From Malurus cyaneus samueli (Eukaryota; Chordata; Aves; Passeriformes; Maluridae): a stretch of DNA of 64,000 nucleotides. Location of the stretch: assembly GCA_009741485.1 (NCBI GenBank), contig CM019216.1, positions 42,008,872-42,072,871 on the forward strand. Reading direction: 5' to 3'. How positions within the stretch are numbered: the stretch's first letter is position 1; the number at the start of each line of letters is the position of its first letter. Below the pieces are notes generated by a model that was given only the letters and a program-made list of their open reading frames with translations, searched no databases and was not told the DNA's origin. Made by a program: the position numbers and the translations under genes. Positions 51,760-64,000 of this stretch are shown here, one piece after another.

Positions 51760-52683
51760 GTATCATAGAATGCTTTTATCCCATCAAGTAGAGTGCTTCT
51801 GCCTCTGGGATAACAGATTTAAAAGGGAAAAAAAAGTTACTGCACAGAAGTAATTGAGGTCAGGGTAGACAAGAGTGGGAACATTTGAGAGAAACTCTAC
51901 AGACACCAAGATCAAGGAAGGAGAGACAGGAGGTGCTTCAGCCTCTGGAGCCAAAATTCCCCTGCAGCCTGTGGTGCAGACCATGGTAAGGCAGGATGTC
52001 CCCCTGAGGCTCATGGAGGTTCACAGTGAAGTGGAGATGCACCGCAGCCTGTGAAGAAGCCCCATGCTGGAGCAGGTGGATTTCCAAAAGACAATCGTGA
52101 CACAGGACTTGTGATCCCATGGGGGACCCATGCTGGAGCAGCCTGTTCCTAAAGTGTTGCACTTCATGGAAAGAAAGAAAAAAAAACCAAAAGACCCACA
52201 CTGGCATAGTCTGTGAAGAACTGAAACCCGTGGGAAAGACTCCTCTGAGAAGTTCATGAAGGACTCTCTCCCATGGGAGGGACAGGGCAGTGGAGCAGGG
52301 GAAGGACTCCCCTCCCTGAGGAGAAAGCAGTGGCAGAACACGGAATTAACTCACTGCTAACCCCATTCTGTATGTGCCTGTGCTGCTGAGTACAGGGAGG
52401 AGGCAGTGAATCGGAAATGAAGTTAATCCCAGGAAGGCCAGAGGCATGAGAGAGAAGGTGGTTTTAGGATTTGTTTTACTTTTCCTTATCCAGCTCTGAC
52501 TTTGATTTGGAATAAATTCAACTAATTTCCTTAATTTAAGTCTGGTTTGCTTGCGATGGCAATTGGTGAGTGATCTCTCTCAGTCCTTCCCTCGTCCCAT
52601 CAACCTTCTTTTCTATTTTCTCTCCCCATCCAGTTGAGGAGGCTCTGGTGGGCAACAGACATCCAGCCCAAGTCAAACCACCA
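51760..52683 (+). mobile_element. Probable solo LTR of an avian endogenous retrovirus
   Basis: The block resembles an LTR family I recall from neoavian genomes: repeated 'cccatgctggagcag' phrases (52064, 52127), cagttgaggaggctctggtg near the end, a polyadenylation hexamer AATAAA at 52511-52516, and a right end close to cagcccaagtcaaaccacca. No retroviral coding region flanks it, so it looks like a solo LTR. The left border is uncertain, and family assignment (ERVL-like) is from memory. It is antisense to CDK19. Confidence 0.62.
52511..52516 (+). terminator. AATAAA inside the LTR-like repeat
   Basis: Polyadenylation hexamer in the position expected of an LTR R region. It acts on plus-strand transcripts only, so it should not truncate CDK19. 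Confidence 0.55.
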
Positions 52684-53496
52684 TAAAATTGTACACAAAA
52701 TTTTACAGCTCAGCGTCGCCAGACTGTATTTTCTAAGTTTTAAAAATGTATTTTATTATCATTAGAGGAATATTAGTGACAATGAAACATTTAAAAATGC
52801 ATGGTAACATTTTATCTCTACTCTTGGCCGTTAGAAAACAAATTTAAAATGGAATGTGTACAGCCTTGACAAAGAGGTGGAAGAATGTACCACTATTTGA
52901 GAGAAAAAATGCTCTTGCATGATTCTGATACAGAAACTCCATATTCAGTCATAAACCATGCTGCTGGATTATGGTAGCAACTTATGTATTTCATAGAAAC
53001 TGAAGAGATATGATCAAAATTGTCATTTAGCTCCAGATACCGGGAATTCTAACAGCAACTAATAGCTGCAGAATTTACTTGAGACTGATGGTAAAAAATA
53101 TTGCTAGCTAAAAGTAAGAACAAACTCTCCAGAAGATACCTGAAATATTTCCTTGGTAAAGATTTTGGTTAAACACATTCCTTGCTTGTATTCATTATGG
53201 GTTGAGAGGGGATATGTGCTGTTTTCATATGAAAGCTGGTTAGGCAAGACATTTTTTCATATTTATACACTCCTATAAAACTTTTCTCTCCACAGAAAGC
53301 AAAGGTAAAGAAAAGCAGAAACACAAAATATGGCCACAGTGCAATCATGGATCTGCACATATTTAAACAAAAAGAAGTCCCTAAATTAAACTTAAGGTCA
53401 TCTGGCCTACAACAAAAGCAAAGATGTCACTGCACAAGCTTCATTACAGACTGATTTAAACCAGACCAACAATCTGGATACTCATCTGGAGGATCA

Positions 53497-53850
53497 GTCA
53501 AAATCATACAATGCTTTGAGCTGGATAGGACCTCTGGAGGTCATCTGGTCATTCTGCAGCTCAAAACAGCCAAACTTGAAGCTGCATGAGATTGCTTAAT
53601 ATCATGACCAAGGGAGCTTCAAATCTCCAACACTGGAAGTTATTCAGCCCTTCTGGCACTGTCTGACAAAAACATTGTTTCACATTACCAAATCAAAATG
53701 TCTCTTGTTAAAACATGGATCTGTCCCCCCTCCTCCTTCTTCTGCATTCCTGTTAAGAAAGCTTCATCTTTTCTACAGCCCCCCTCGGGCAGCTCAAGTT
53801 CCCTCAAGCACTCATGCTGCCAAGGGCAGCGGCAGCACAGCAGATGCTCA
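53497..53850 (-). mobile_element. CR1-like LINE fragment, diverged
   Basis: The start reads like a reverse-complemented CR1 3' end: aaaatcatacaatgctttga, gctggataggacctctggag and gtcatctggtcattc. Further on, cttttctacagcccccctcg matches the region CR1 copies carry upstream of the 3'UTR. Divergence is high and the right border is a guess. Confidence 0.65.
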
Positions 53851-55309
53851 CAGAGCCATCTCTGTCACCCTGCTGTAACCAAGCCTATTGCACCTTCAGC
53901 TGAACAGCTCCAGTGGCACATGTTTAACACCAGAATAACATATCTGAGATGACAGCATCAGCCTGGAAGTCCAGTCTCTAGAACACACTCACCACAGAAG
54001 TATTTTACCAAAGGGAAAGACGGACTTTTCCACTTGCACCTTCATTTTAACCAAATCACAATCACACACTGACGTACATTCTATTCAAATTGCTATGCCT
54101 TCAGTTACTCTCATATATAACCACCCTTAATATAATCAAATCAATGGTCAAGTAGAGTATTCATGTTTCTGTCTGACTTTGTTTTTCATAGGTCAGATGG
54201 TCTCTAGAGACATAATTAAGCATGTAACTCAACTGACACTAATTTTTTTCATTCACTCTCCTCAGTTCTATCTAGGCCTTCCTCAGAAATGGCCAAAACA
54301 TCCACTTCCTTATAAGAATGCTCTGCTTCAAAATCCATTTTAAAAAAAGGTTTCTTAGGCAATTTCTAGAAAAAATATTTAATTTATAAACTCAAGGTGT
54401 TTAATCATTGTTGAAACAGGAAAAGACTATTCACCAACTCAATTCCCTGGTTAAGCAATGGGAACAAGAGAACATAGTTGCACTTACGTCATGTGAAAAT
54501 TGACTGTAAACGCAAGGGGAATATGAAATAAGAATAATCACAGAAGGAGAATATAATTCTGGGCTGCATAAAAGTTCAGAAATGAAACAGTCTTCCTTTT
54601 ACACACCATTTCAGATTTCTTATGGCTGACAGGGCATTAAATTACTGCAAGACAAAAATGGAGACTCAAGACAATTTTGGATGCTGGGCATTGCTTTGAT
54701 TAAAACAATCTTCACAATGTACCAGTGTACCAATAGTTTCACCCCAACCAATAGCAATACAATTTAAGTGAGAAAGAAAAGGATGAGAAAACTGCATTAG
54801 GAGAATGCCAAAAACATTTGACACAAATTAAATTTTATGTTGCTATGCAACATTATCCAAAGCATTCTGCTGTTACTAGTGCTGCAATAGCATACTTGAA
54901 CTTAAAATGCTACATGCAACCTTGAGAAGGACAAAGAAAGGAGAAGTCAGAAACAAAGAGAAAAATATGATCATAAATTTTCAATGAAAAATAAAAGGTC
55001 ATTAAGCAAATGTTCAAATAATATGCTGAATTCACATTATCCCTGGGATTTTCAACACATTGCAGTACATGTTCTAGCAAAATTCCCATGAAGCTACCCA
55101 GCAACCATCTAAGGCCTTGTCTTTAGACCTTGTCTGAGCTCTTTAGGAGCACCAAGTGTAGAACAGAACAAGACAGATCGTCCAATCTCTGCAAACCCTT
55201 TCTCTGAACAGTGAAGTGTGTTCAGAAACACCCCCACCCTGCAAGGGAACAGAAGAAAGGCTCAACTCAGGAATAATTTGGAAGAATATTAGGCTTTTAA
55301 TGTATTACC

Positions 55310-55321
55310 AAAAAAAAAAAA
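55310..55321. repeat. Poly-A run in intron 4
   Basis: A run of about twelve to thirteen A on the plus strand (T in the CDK19 transcript). Simple sequence only. Confidence 0.85.
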
Positions 55322-58300
55322 ATCAGTGGGGATAAATTTTGTTGTATAAAAGCACAATCAAGCTCTTCCTATGTTAAGCCTTTAAGAGACATCCTGAATG
55401 CCCCAAGATATTGCAGCCAAGCCAAATCTTTGCATCTCTGCCATCAAGTTCTCATTACATGTTCTTCACACACAATCTTTACTCAAAATAATAATCCAAA
55501 GGCAAATAAACTGAGAAGATATTTGCATGCATGAAACATTACAAACACTACTATTTTCTTCACCTTTTTAAAAGCAAAAGCCAGGAGACATTAAGTCTGA
55601 CAGCACACTAACAGAAGAAAGCCTATGCCTGTACTTAGCTTAGGACTAGAATTTAAGAGAAGGGGGCAATGATGTGATTCTCACCTGTTCCTTGCATTAC
55701 GTTACTTCTGCTACAGCAGCATGCAAATTACACACCATAATTGGTAATTCTTTCAGCTGTAGCACTAAATTCCACCATTGCCAAAACCTGGTATTTGTTT
55801 TATACAATATTCTGACTACTCCTCTTGATTTAGTAGGGTTATTAAGACCAGAGGATGAAGCCTCTATGCAATCAACCAATAAACGACTGAAAGTGAGACT
55901 GGTGACACCACCATAAAATATTTTCTTAATTGCCTTTCACAAAGTATCTTTGGCAGTAAAACTCCAATACCTCCATTCCCTCAAGAGTCTGGTAGAGTCA
56001 AATAATTAACAAAGCTTTTCTGACTGCATTAAATAAAATAGTACCAAATGAATAGATAGAAATGTAACCCATTTTCATTACAAACAAGCTTCTGCTTGGA
56101 TAGCTTAGATTGACTGAATTAGGTTGAAGCATTAAAAGCCCTTTAATGGAAATTTCAAAGGAGGAAAAGAATAGGGTAGCATGATTACCTGGAGTGGTTA
56201 CTACCATGTTGAGTGGGTCTTAATGAGTCCCTTTTTGTCTGCATATGGACATGGGAATATAGCTGAAGGGATTTAGAACTATGGAATGTATTTCTTTAGT
56301 TATTGGAGTATAAACTTGGCAAGATTTAGAAAAGCAATAAAAACATTAAATTTTACAGGACTTTAACAATCAAAGGTTTATGTTTCATAATATTTAATAT
56401 AGTTTTATTAGTTCTTGTCAGTTTATTACATACATAATTTTGTAGCATCAAGCTACATTTTTTACCCACTTAGCACATATGCTGTTTTTCTCTGTTCATA
56501 ATCTCAAGGGCAGAAAGGTGAAATCCCATCTCCTCTCCCCTCCTTCCTTTATGCTGAGTGTAAAGACTAAAACTAACCCTTACCTATGTGAGCATTTTAA
56601 ATGCCTGTTACAGCATCAGCTTCTGGTCTGTGGGGAAATACTTGAGATCAGTGATTTATACTGGAACCCCAATCCTCATATATATTTCTTGGAGCATCTT
56701 CTTAAAGCAAGCTCCCAGGTTCCACTATTTGCAGGGCTAGGTTACATGTCCCTTTTTCATCATGGTTTGTCCAGCAGATCAGTTTTTAGGAAGAAATTTT
56801 ATCACCCTAATGCAAGCCTTAATGCCTACAGCAATACTGACTGGGACTGAACAGTCCTCTAGATCTTAAGGTCTCAAACTCACCATCCAGTAACCACATT
56901 TAGACAATTTACTCATGTATCACTTGAGGCAGCACAACCCCAGGTGTCTTGCAGAGGGAAAAAAAGCACTATGAACCTCAAAGCAAGCAGCTGGACAAAG
57001 TACCACTGCTCAGCTGACACATGCATTATAAACAAAGCTAAATAAAACATAACCTTTGAAACCCATCCTAACAGAAAATTTTTCCTAGTTTACCACCATC
57101 ACCCTGTTCACCTCAGGACTCAGATTAAACCCCTCTTTATCTCTCAGTCACTTCTCAGCTTCCTGCTTGTGGGAGATTCTCATGCCCATGAAGATTCTGA
57201 TTTTTAACAAGACAAGCAGCAGACAATGGCAGTTTCTTCAGCCAAAGTTTTATTTCAGACTCAGACTTGCAACACTAAGTTAGAAAAAACCTTGTGCTCC
57301 TAGTTTTCTCTTGAAGGTTTTCCAAAGGTGTCTCCACCTGAACAAGCAGCTATGAAGTCTTTTAAGTAAGCAGTAAATGCTGTCAGCTGATGGCATGCTA
57401 CAACGTGGTTACAGACATTCAATTTCATTTCTACTGTTATTCAGAAGAGCACTTGTTTCACAACTTTAACCAGAGTTTATAGGAGCACAGAATCCCCACA
57501 CCATCTCAAGAGCTGTCCTGCCTCACACAGCCCATGTCTCCACTAATGTACCCCTTAAAGCAGGTCCCTGCATAGCTCACCCCTAAGTCAACAACTGCTC
57601 ATGCACTCAAGGTGCTCTGTCATGGCTGGGGCTGCAACAATTCCCTTGGATGAAAAGGCACTGATAAGATTTCATGAGGCAGTAAAACCTCACAGGAGAC
57701 ACAGCAAAACATTTTTTTATATACTGCTATAGCAGTATTCAGTATTAGACTTCAATATAGAATATATATTATAAAGTTAGTAAAGTACCAACAAGACATG
57801 ATGATTCTCTGCAATCTTTTTAGGCTCATTTCATATAGAAGAAAAATTCAGAAGGAGGTAACAAGTTTTCAGACAGATTCATAAGTTATAATATTTCTAC
57901 TTGTTTTCTGAAGCCTGAGATGTATTCATTACCTGCCATTACTCCCACACACAGATGAGATTAAAAGATACTATGCAGCACATCTGCATGTGTTTACACT
58001 CATGATGTCTTGGTTTCTCAATACAAAAGCACTCTGTAAAATTTAGAAGAATACTGCATTCCTTTTTTTCTCATTTTATCAGTAAATGCTAGGGAAAGGA
58101 GTTTAATGTTCAGCTGGGACTCAAATTTCTATGGCGTTCCTTTTGTAGTATAAGCTCCAATCATTATAAACCCAGTGTAACAGTAAAGGTCTACATGGTC
58201 TAGACGTGCCTGAAGAATTGAAGACCTAACCCTCAAATCAACACTAATTCAGAATTATCAGCATCTCAAAACAATTTGAAAGCATCTCATCACAACAATT

Positions 58301-61300
58301 ACTCATCATAACAATTACATAAATTAAAGGTCATATGTGCTTAAGAAGGTTTTCCATCGATTAAAATAATTTTCTAACAGGCCAGACAGGAACAAACACA
58401 AACCCTTTCAATACAGAATGTACTTTCCAAAATTACCATAAACAACTGAAAGGCATAGATCTGGAATACTGCTATTCCAAAAATGAATGAATACTCCCTA
58501 CACAACAACCCAATTCAAGTATTTTATTGTTTATTTATGCAGCCTTTCCTGCACAAAGGGCACAATGGCTAAAGCACCAAAAAACAGCTCCTGCTTTGGA
58601 AAGCTCCAGTCTGGGCAAGGCCAGGACAGGAACAAGGCACAGGAGCGAACAGAGAGCAGTACATGCTGTATAAGGAAGACACAGCAACTGCACTGACACA
58701 GCTTTGGTTTCAGGAAGGGAGAGAACTTGGAGAACAGCAACCAGAGAGGTTTTTTTCAAGCAAAGACTGATACATGAAACATTGAAACCGGGAGAAGCAA
58801 GGGTCAAGAGACCAGGGAAAGCTTCTCCAGCCACAAGCATAGCTGGTAAAGGCTGTGAAAGGTGTAGAAGCAACTGTGGGGGGAAAAAACACTCCAGTTA
58901 CAGAGACTGCAAACCTGAAATTGGTTAAAGAAAAGGAAAACTACTTAAAGTTAAGCTTTAATATGCCAATTAAAAAATTATTGAGACCGCAAGTTATCTT
59001 TTAAGACTCTTAAGCATTTATCCCAGTTACTCAGCTACTGTATGTATAGTCCAAGATGGCTAAGTTTTCTTGCCATGGAAAAGAAAAATGTTTTCCTTTC
59101 TCAGATACCACATTATTTACACAGCTTGATAAATATTTATGTTTTAAGGAAACATTATTGCAAATCAAACATTTTCACTTTAAAGAATGACATTTATAAC
59201 TTGTGTTTGAGTATGAACAGTCACAGCCTAAGACAAGCTGGAAGCCAAGGCTTTAAGTAGTTACGTACACTGACACCTTGGGAACGAGTATTTTTGTCTG
59301 TTAATCCAGTTTCCAGGTTTTCACTAAGAAAAACATCACTTGTTTATCCAGAAGAGTCTTGCCACAGAATACTTGCAGTCATTCATTTCAAACCAGCACC
59401 TCCAAAATTTCAAAATAAAGATTCTTCAGACACTGAAACAAAGTATGCTGGACACAAGCAAGGAAGGTCCCTAATGCCACAACACCACCACTTCAGAGCT
59501 GATAACACCGCTCCCTCCTTTCAATATATGAATCAATTATTAGCAATGAGATCATGTTTGAGAGCCAAAAATTTCACAGGAGTTTAGACAACCTATTTTT
59601 GAACCCAAAAACCCTGGTCACAAAGGGCTTACACTGCACTTTTGTGCTAGTGGGAAGTGCCAATTACATTTGCTTGAATAACCAAAAGCAGAAGGCTTTC
59701 ACTGCCATACTTCTCCACAGCATAAATGAGATCCTGCTTAAAAATGGTTCATAAACACATGCATTAAACAGTTATGTTATGGTCTTAGTATTTGCTATGG
59801 GCATTTCCACATGCAGAGAAACATGCTTGGAGTAGCCTTATACATCGGTGCAGCTGGATGAACAAATGAGGCTCAATGAAAGCAGGAGTTGTCAGCACCT
59901 CCACCAACATGCAGGGAACTGCCATGGGCGTGCTCTTACCATGTGGTATCTTGCAGTAAGAACTAAGCAGCCTGCTCCCTTCCCTGAAGGCATTATTTAC
60001 CCCAGGATACCACTGGTAAAGTGTGCTCACAGGCAAGCAGAGCAGCTAAAGGGCTTTGAGTTCATATTCCCCATCGCAGTCACAGTAACAACTCCTTCAA
60101 GACAATGTGCTTATACTCTGACCTGCAAGGCTCAGAGGAAGAAGTTCCTCGGGTTAGAGACTACACTGATAACTGTTAAATGATAATTGAGCTGCAGCAG
60201 ATCAGTGATGAAATCTCTCTGGGTTAATAATGAGTTCATCCACATGACCCAATATCTTGTAGTGTTTACGAAGTCAACACAAGATTGAGGTGATGACACT
60301 CTGTCAGATGCATGATTATTCTATTTAGGCTTCCATGATATGCATGGCAGCTTTTCAGCCTTTAAATTTAAAATAACCTAGGTAGATAAAGAAGAGTGTT
60401 TGTATTGAACATACTTGATACAGTGACTTGAAGTGTTCATGGAGATTACTGCAGTTTATTAAAAGCTGCTCTGTATCTGTCCTAAAAACATGTTGATTTA
60501 TGAATATAAACAGAAGGAAAAAACATGTTTGAGGAAGCACCAAAGGCAAGTAAGCCAGAACAAGCTACACAAGGAGCAAGTTGTTTCTTTATTTCCCTTC
60601 TTCAGAAGTGTACAAGAAATTTTTGGGGGAGAGAAGGTACATTAAATATATTTATAAAGTGTAATATACTGCTACAAGATGGAATTTCAGATTCTTAAAA
60701 TTTGTTTCTGTAGTGTATTGCCAGAATCTTAATTTTTTATTTTACTACCTAATAAAAATGCATCAAAGACAACTATGTTAAGAGATGCTTTTATGAATGA
60801 ATACATTAGGCATTAGTATTACTTGTCCTCATTAATGCAAGCCAAAAAGACGTTTTTGGCAGGATATTAACAGGTGATGCTTAAATATTTTAGATAAGCC
60901 AGCTTAAGAGAAGATGTGAGAGTCTGTTAACTACTTTTGAAGACTAGGCTCTTTCCAAATGACAGGTACAGCACAAAACAAATAAATCATTATGTCACCT
61001 TAGAAAAATTTAACCTAACACATTAACATTTCAGTGAAACCTTGTTAATGTCTCTGGAGTTATTCACAACACTTTTATAATAGTTTTAGAGCAAGCATCA
61101 AGATCCCTCTTACACATTGAAGTTGCTGTGATATAGCTAATACCATATGGAATGGCTAATTAGTTATTGATTTGGAATGCCTACAGACAGTTTACCACAC
61201 CAATTAGTAAAAGTTCTTTCAATCAGTTATCAATCAAGACTGATTCTAGACTGAAGTCTGTGGTTGAAGATTTTCAACTTTCATGCAAGTTAGTTAATTA

Positions 61301-61539
61301 TGATATGTGATCAGCCTGACACTTCCAAAAACTCTGTAGTCAGTCATACGTATACTTCTGTTAATATAAATAACACTGACACTTCTGTGTTGTTCACCAG
61401 AACATCTGGTGATGTTCCATTTTTTTAATCCTTTTATTTTTAATTTTTAAAGTGTACTGACAAAAAGTTATCTGCTGTTCAGAAAAAAAAAAGGCCTGCC
61501 AAACCCAAAATGGCTAAATCCTCTTTTAATTTTGTATTT

Positions 61540-62241
61540 TCCCAGTGATCTCCAAATGCTTTAGAAGAATTATATTAAAAATAAGACATATCAGAACTAC
61601 AGATTGTAGCAATTCAAACATACATGACCACATTCCCACACAAAGCTATTAATGGAAGCTTAAAAGCCAAAAGGGATTGGGAAAGAAAATTTCATACATA
61701 TAATGTTGAAGGGGGAAACACAGAAAAGCTGTTTTGGAAGTCAAAAACCTTAGAAGAGTCAGTATCAACATCTTTTCTGGGGAAGAACCACTATAGTAAG
61801 GAGTGTTACTGAATTCAAAATCTAGAGACTAGATTTTAATGAGTCTGTAAAGTTTTTGTATGAGTATGGTGCTTTTGATGAGAACCTAAAAAAAAGGAGA
61901 GTCATACCACCTGGAATGCGTGAGCTTTTCCCACGTGGGGGTCAAGTTATGAAATGCAGCACTCTACCTGTATCAGCCAAAGAACTCAAAGTTACGAAGG
62001 CCAAAGGGAGGAGCGATAATTTAGATTGTGAAGATCAGATAGAAGAGTATTTCAGGAAAGTCAAAGCTGAGTCAAGGTTATATGAGTAATGTTAAAGAAG
62101 TGGCAAAAGGCAGATCAACAGATATGGAACGTGGGCAGAGAAGAAGGAAGTTGGAAGCAAATGAAAGATTTGTGTCAAGGAAAAAAAAAACGAAGGATAG
62201 TTGTGAAGAAGGTTCTACGTGCCGAAAACAAAATCTGAAGT
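61540..62241 (+). pseudogene. Decayed coding-like stretch, identity unknown
   Basis: The plus strand carries three successive open segments that read like one basic, charged protein broken by frameshifts. The first, to 61809, contains LKAKRDWERKFHTYNVEGG and ESVSTSFLGKNHYSKE. The second, 61826-62089, contains VKFLYEYGAFDENLKKRR, VIPPGMRELFPRGGQVMK and EDQIEEYFRKVKAESRLYE. The third, in another frame from about 62092 to 62241, contains ERGQRRRKLEANERF. Composition is protein-like (EED/KRR clusters, few Ser/Cys runs) and unlike the neighbouring intron. I do not recognise the family. A processed pseudogene, an old transposon fragment or chance are all possible. Confidence 0.35.
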
Positions 62242-64000
62242 AGTTCAGAACTAATTATAATATTTTTCCATTCAACAATTATGCCCTTTTAAAAAATGAA
62301 AAGCAACCTGCGTAGACACGCAATGGCTGTGAGACACTGCCAATTCCTGAGAAACATTCTGTGATTCACGTCAAAAACACGAGCATGTTAAAGAGTGGCA
62401 GGTCAAGCTGCCCCAATTTTTTTTCTTTTTTAACTTAAACAACTCCAAACACATACTACACTTTTAAAATAAGACACAATTGTCCTTGCTACAGCAAATT
62501 TGCCTTAGCTTACTAGACAAAATATCTGTGTTTTCAATGCTCAAGGTTTAGGATTTACCTCACTGTTGATGTTGACAATGAGTCTTTAGACATGCTCACA
62601 AAAATCAAGTGCTTAAAATGCAAACAAACTCTCTGTGGAAATTTTTATTTTCTTTTTCCAAACTGAATACACAGGCTAGAACTCAAGTCCTGTTACTAAA
62701 AGAGAGATTATGACTTTTGAAAAGTTTACTGTGTAATGAAATGCCTTTGAGAAAATCCCTATATTTCAGAACACAGCATCAGAACACTTCATAATTCCTG
62801 TTACTCTGTCCCGTGTTTTGTATAGTCTACACTCACCAGCTAAAATTCTTCTCTATAGTTGCAACATAATTTTGAAAATAGTCAAATTACAAACTTCAGA
62901 CCAGGATTAAAATCTAGGGAAGCTTTACTGGAGGCAATAATCGCTTGAATACAGATTTAATGGTGCAATATTCCTACTATTAAAAATCCCAATGCTATCA
63001 ACACACTTGACAACTTGAAATCCACTGCTAATAAGACGAAAAGAGACACTCACACCTTCAGTTCTGAACAACACTTTTTGTAACACTGAAGTGATTCTTG
63101 AATGTTGAAGACTAAACTAGACATGCACTGTAGAAGGACTGTCCCCAAAAGGCTGAATTGTCCTACAAGCTCAGCATCTGGGTACCAGTCAGAAAAATCC
63201 AATACCATACCATCATTATTATACTGACATTTTAGTCATTCTCATTTTAATGAAATCGTTCTCAGAAACAATGTAAAGCACTTGGAATTCAACAAAGTAG
63301 CTATCCAGTTTTAATGACAGTAAATAAGACAATTTAATCTCACCCTCATTAAGGTGTAATATATCAAAGGACTTCGCATTTTCTGCAGAATAAAAACATG
63401 CAGGTGAGCAGATACTACAGAGCACCTAATGCAGAGTAAATCCACACCCTAGACTACCCTGCTGTAACTTGCTCATGTAGTCATACCCTCTGCACTAGTT
63501 TAAGGTTAACTAAATTAAAACTACCAGAATACTAAAAAAGTGTTCCACATCATATGCACCAAGAAAGATAGCTGTACAGTCTGAAATGCTGCTGCCTCTA
63601 GCAGCCCATGCTGTCTCAGCTGGAAATAATCACCCAGGCAGCAGGTGGTTGGAATGGATGGACTGCTCTGCTCGGGCACTCCAGTCCACTTATAGCACCT
63701 CAAAGGCAAAAGCCAGTGCTGGGTCCATGGGCTGGGTCAGACACAACAGAGAAGCACCCTCACATCACTGCACGGTACCCTGCATCCCCTCCAGTGTCAC
63801 AGAGTGCTGGGCAGGGATACCACTGCCTTGCACCAGCACGGCTGAACTGTGTACAGATCACTTTCAGAATAGCTATAGAGGTACTTTTCAGACCACTCAG
63901 AAGAGCCCCAGAACAAGTTTCACACAGTTTAGTTAACCTATTTCAACACTTGATGCAGACTTTCTTGAGAGTCCCCATGTACATTACCTGTGAGAGTCAG

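Larger units (their letters stand above)
45493..64000 (-). other. CDK19 intron 4, 3' portion
   Basis: At least 18.5 kb of intron upstream of exon 5; acceptor ttttgttttccag. Exon 4, which should end in the HRDL codons in phase 0, was not found. Content: CR1 copies at 47270-47549, 47879-48255 and 53497-53850, an LTR-like repeat at 51760-52683, an A run at 55310-55321 and a decayed coding-like stretch at about 61540-62241. The remaining long gaps (48256-51759, 53851-61539, 62242-64000) are AT-rich DNA in which nothing else was recognised. Confidence 0.85.

Noticed and set aside
59848..60183. 111-codon plus-strand open frame in intron 4
   Set aside because: No protein-like motifs, no splice context and composition like the flanking intron.
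63988..64000. Possible donor ctgactctcacag|gtaatg at the right edge, read on the minus strand as the end of exon 4
   Set aside because: Exon 4 must end in phase 0 with the HRDL codons. This sequence has an in-frame TGA in that phase and does not resemble HRDL.
45493..64000. CDK19 exons 1-4
   Set aside because: Looked for the HIIKFHRASKANKKP, LDGIHYLHANW and HRDL coding text on the minus strand and found no candidate, so they are taken to be outside the window.

Overview
The window is vertebrate nuclear DNA, almost certainly from a bird. The signs are split genes with GT-AG introns, AT-rich non-coding DNA, several 5'-truncated CR1 LINE copies that end in the CR1-type 'ATTCTATG' motif, and one LTR-like repeat of a type I recall from avian genomes. 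No prokaryotic operons, CRISPR arrays, tRNA or rRNA genes were seen. The species cannot be named from this sequence.

One gene is clear: CDK19, the CDK8 paralogue and Mediator kinase, on the minus strand. Nine coding exons (45492 down to 14233) splice in perfect phase to give 350 residues, from the 'KPANILVMGEGPERGR' segment of the catalytic loop to the terminal '...SHQSHRY' and stop. By comparison with the 502-residue human protein this is residues 153-502. Exons 1-4 (N-terminus, P-loop, the cyclin C-contacting helix region, HRD motif) were not found and should lie beyond 64000. The Q-rich exon with 'NSTQTNGT' and '[19 protein letters not shown]' identifies CDK19 rather than CDK8. A 3'UTR of about 4.1 kb follows, ending near 10140-10165 at a pair of AATAAA signals.

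Layout from low to high coordinates: 1-5 kb is a relatively GC-rich intergenic stretch with an unusual 57-bp inverted repeat (247-382) and two CR1 fragments. 5-10.1 kb is AT-richer intergenic DNA with an ATCC microsatellite and one exon-like stretch. 10.1-14.2 kb is the CDK19 3'UTR. 14.2-28.8 kb holds exons 7-13. 28.8-44.1 kb is the 15.3-kb intron 6. 44.1-45.5 kb holds exons 5 and 6. From 45.5 kb to the end is part of intron 4, carrying most of the CR1 copies, the LTR-like element and a decayed coding-like stretch at 61.5-62.2 kb on the opposite strand.

The window is mostly an ordinary locus. The observations most worth a check are the decayed coding-like stretch in intron 4, the long inverted repeat at the left end, and a 41-nt exon-like stretch between exons 5 and 6 that would truncate the kinase if included. 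No clearly new biological system could be supported from the sequence.
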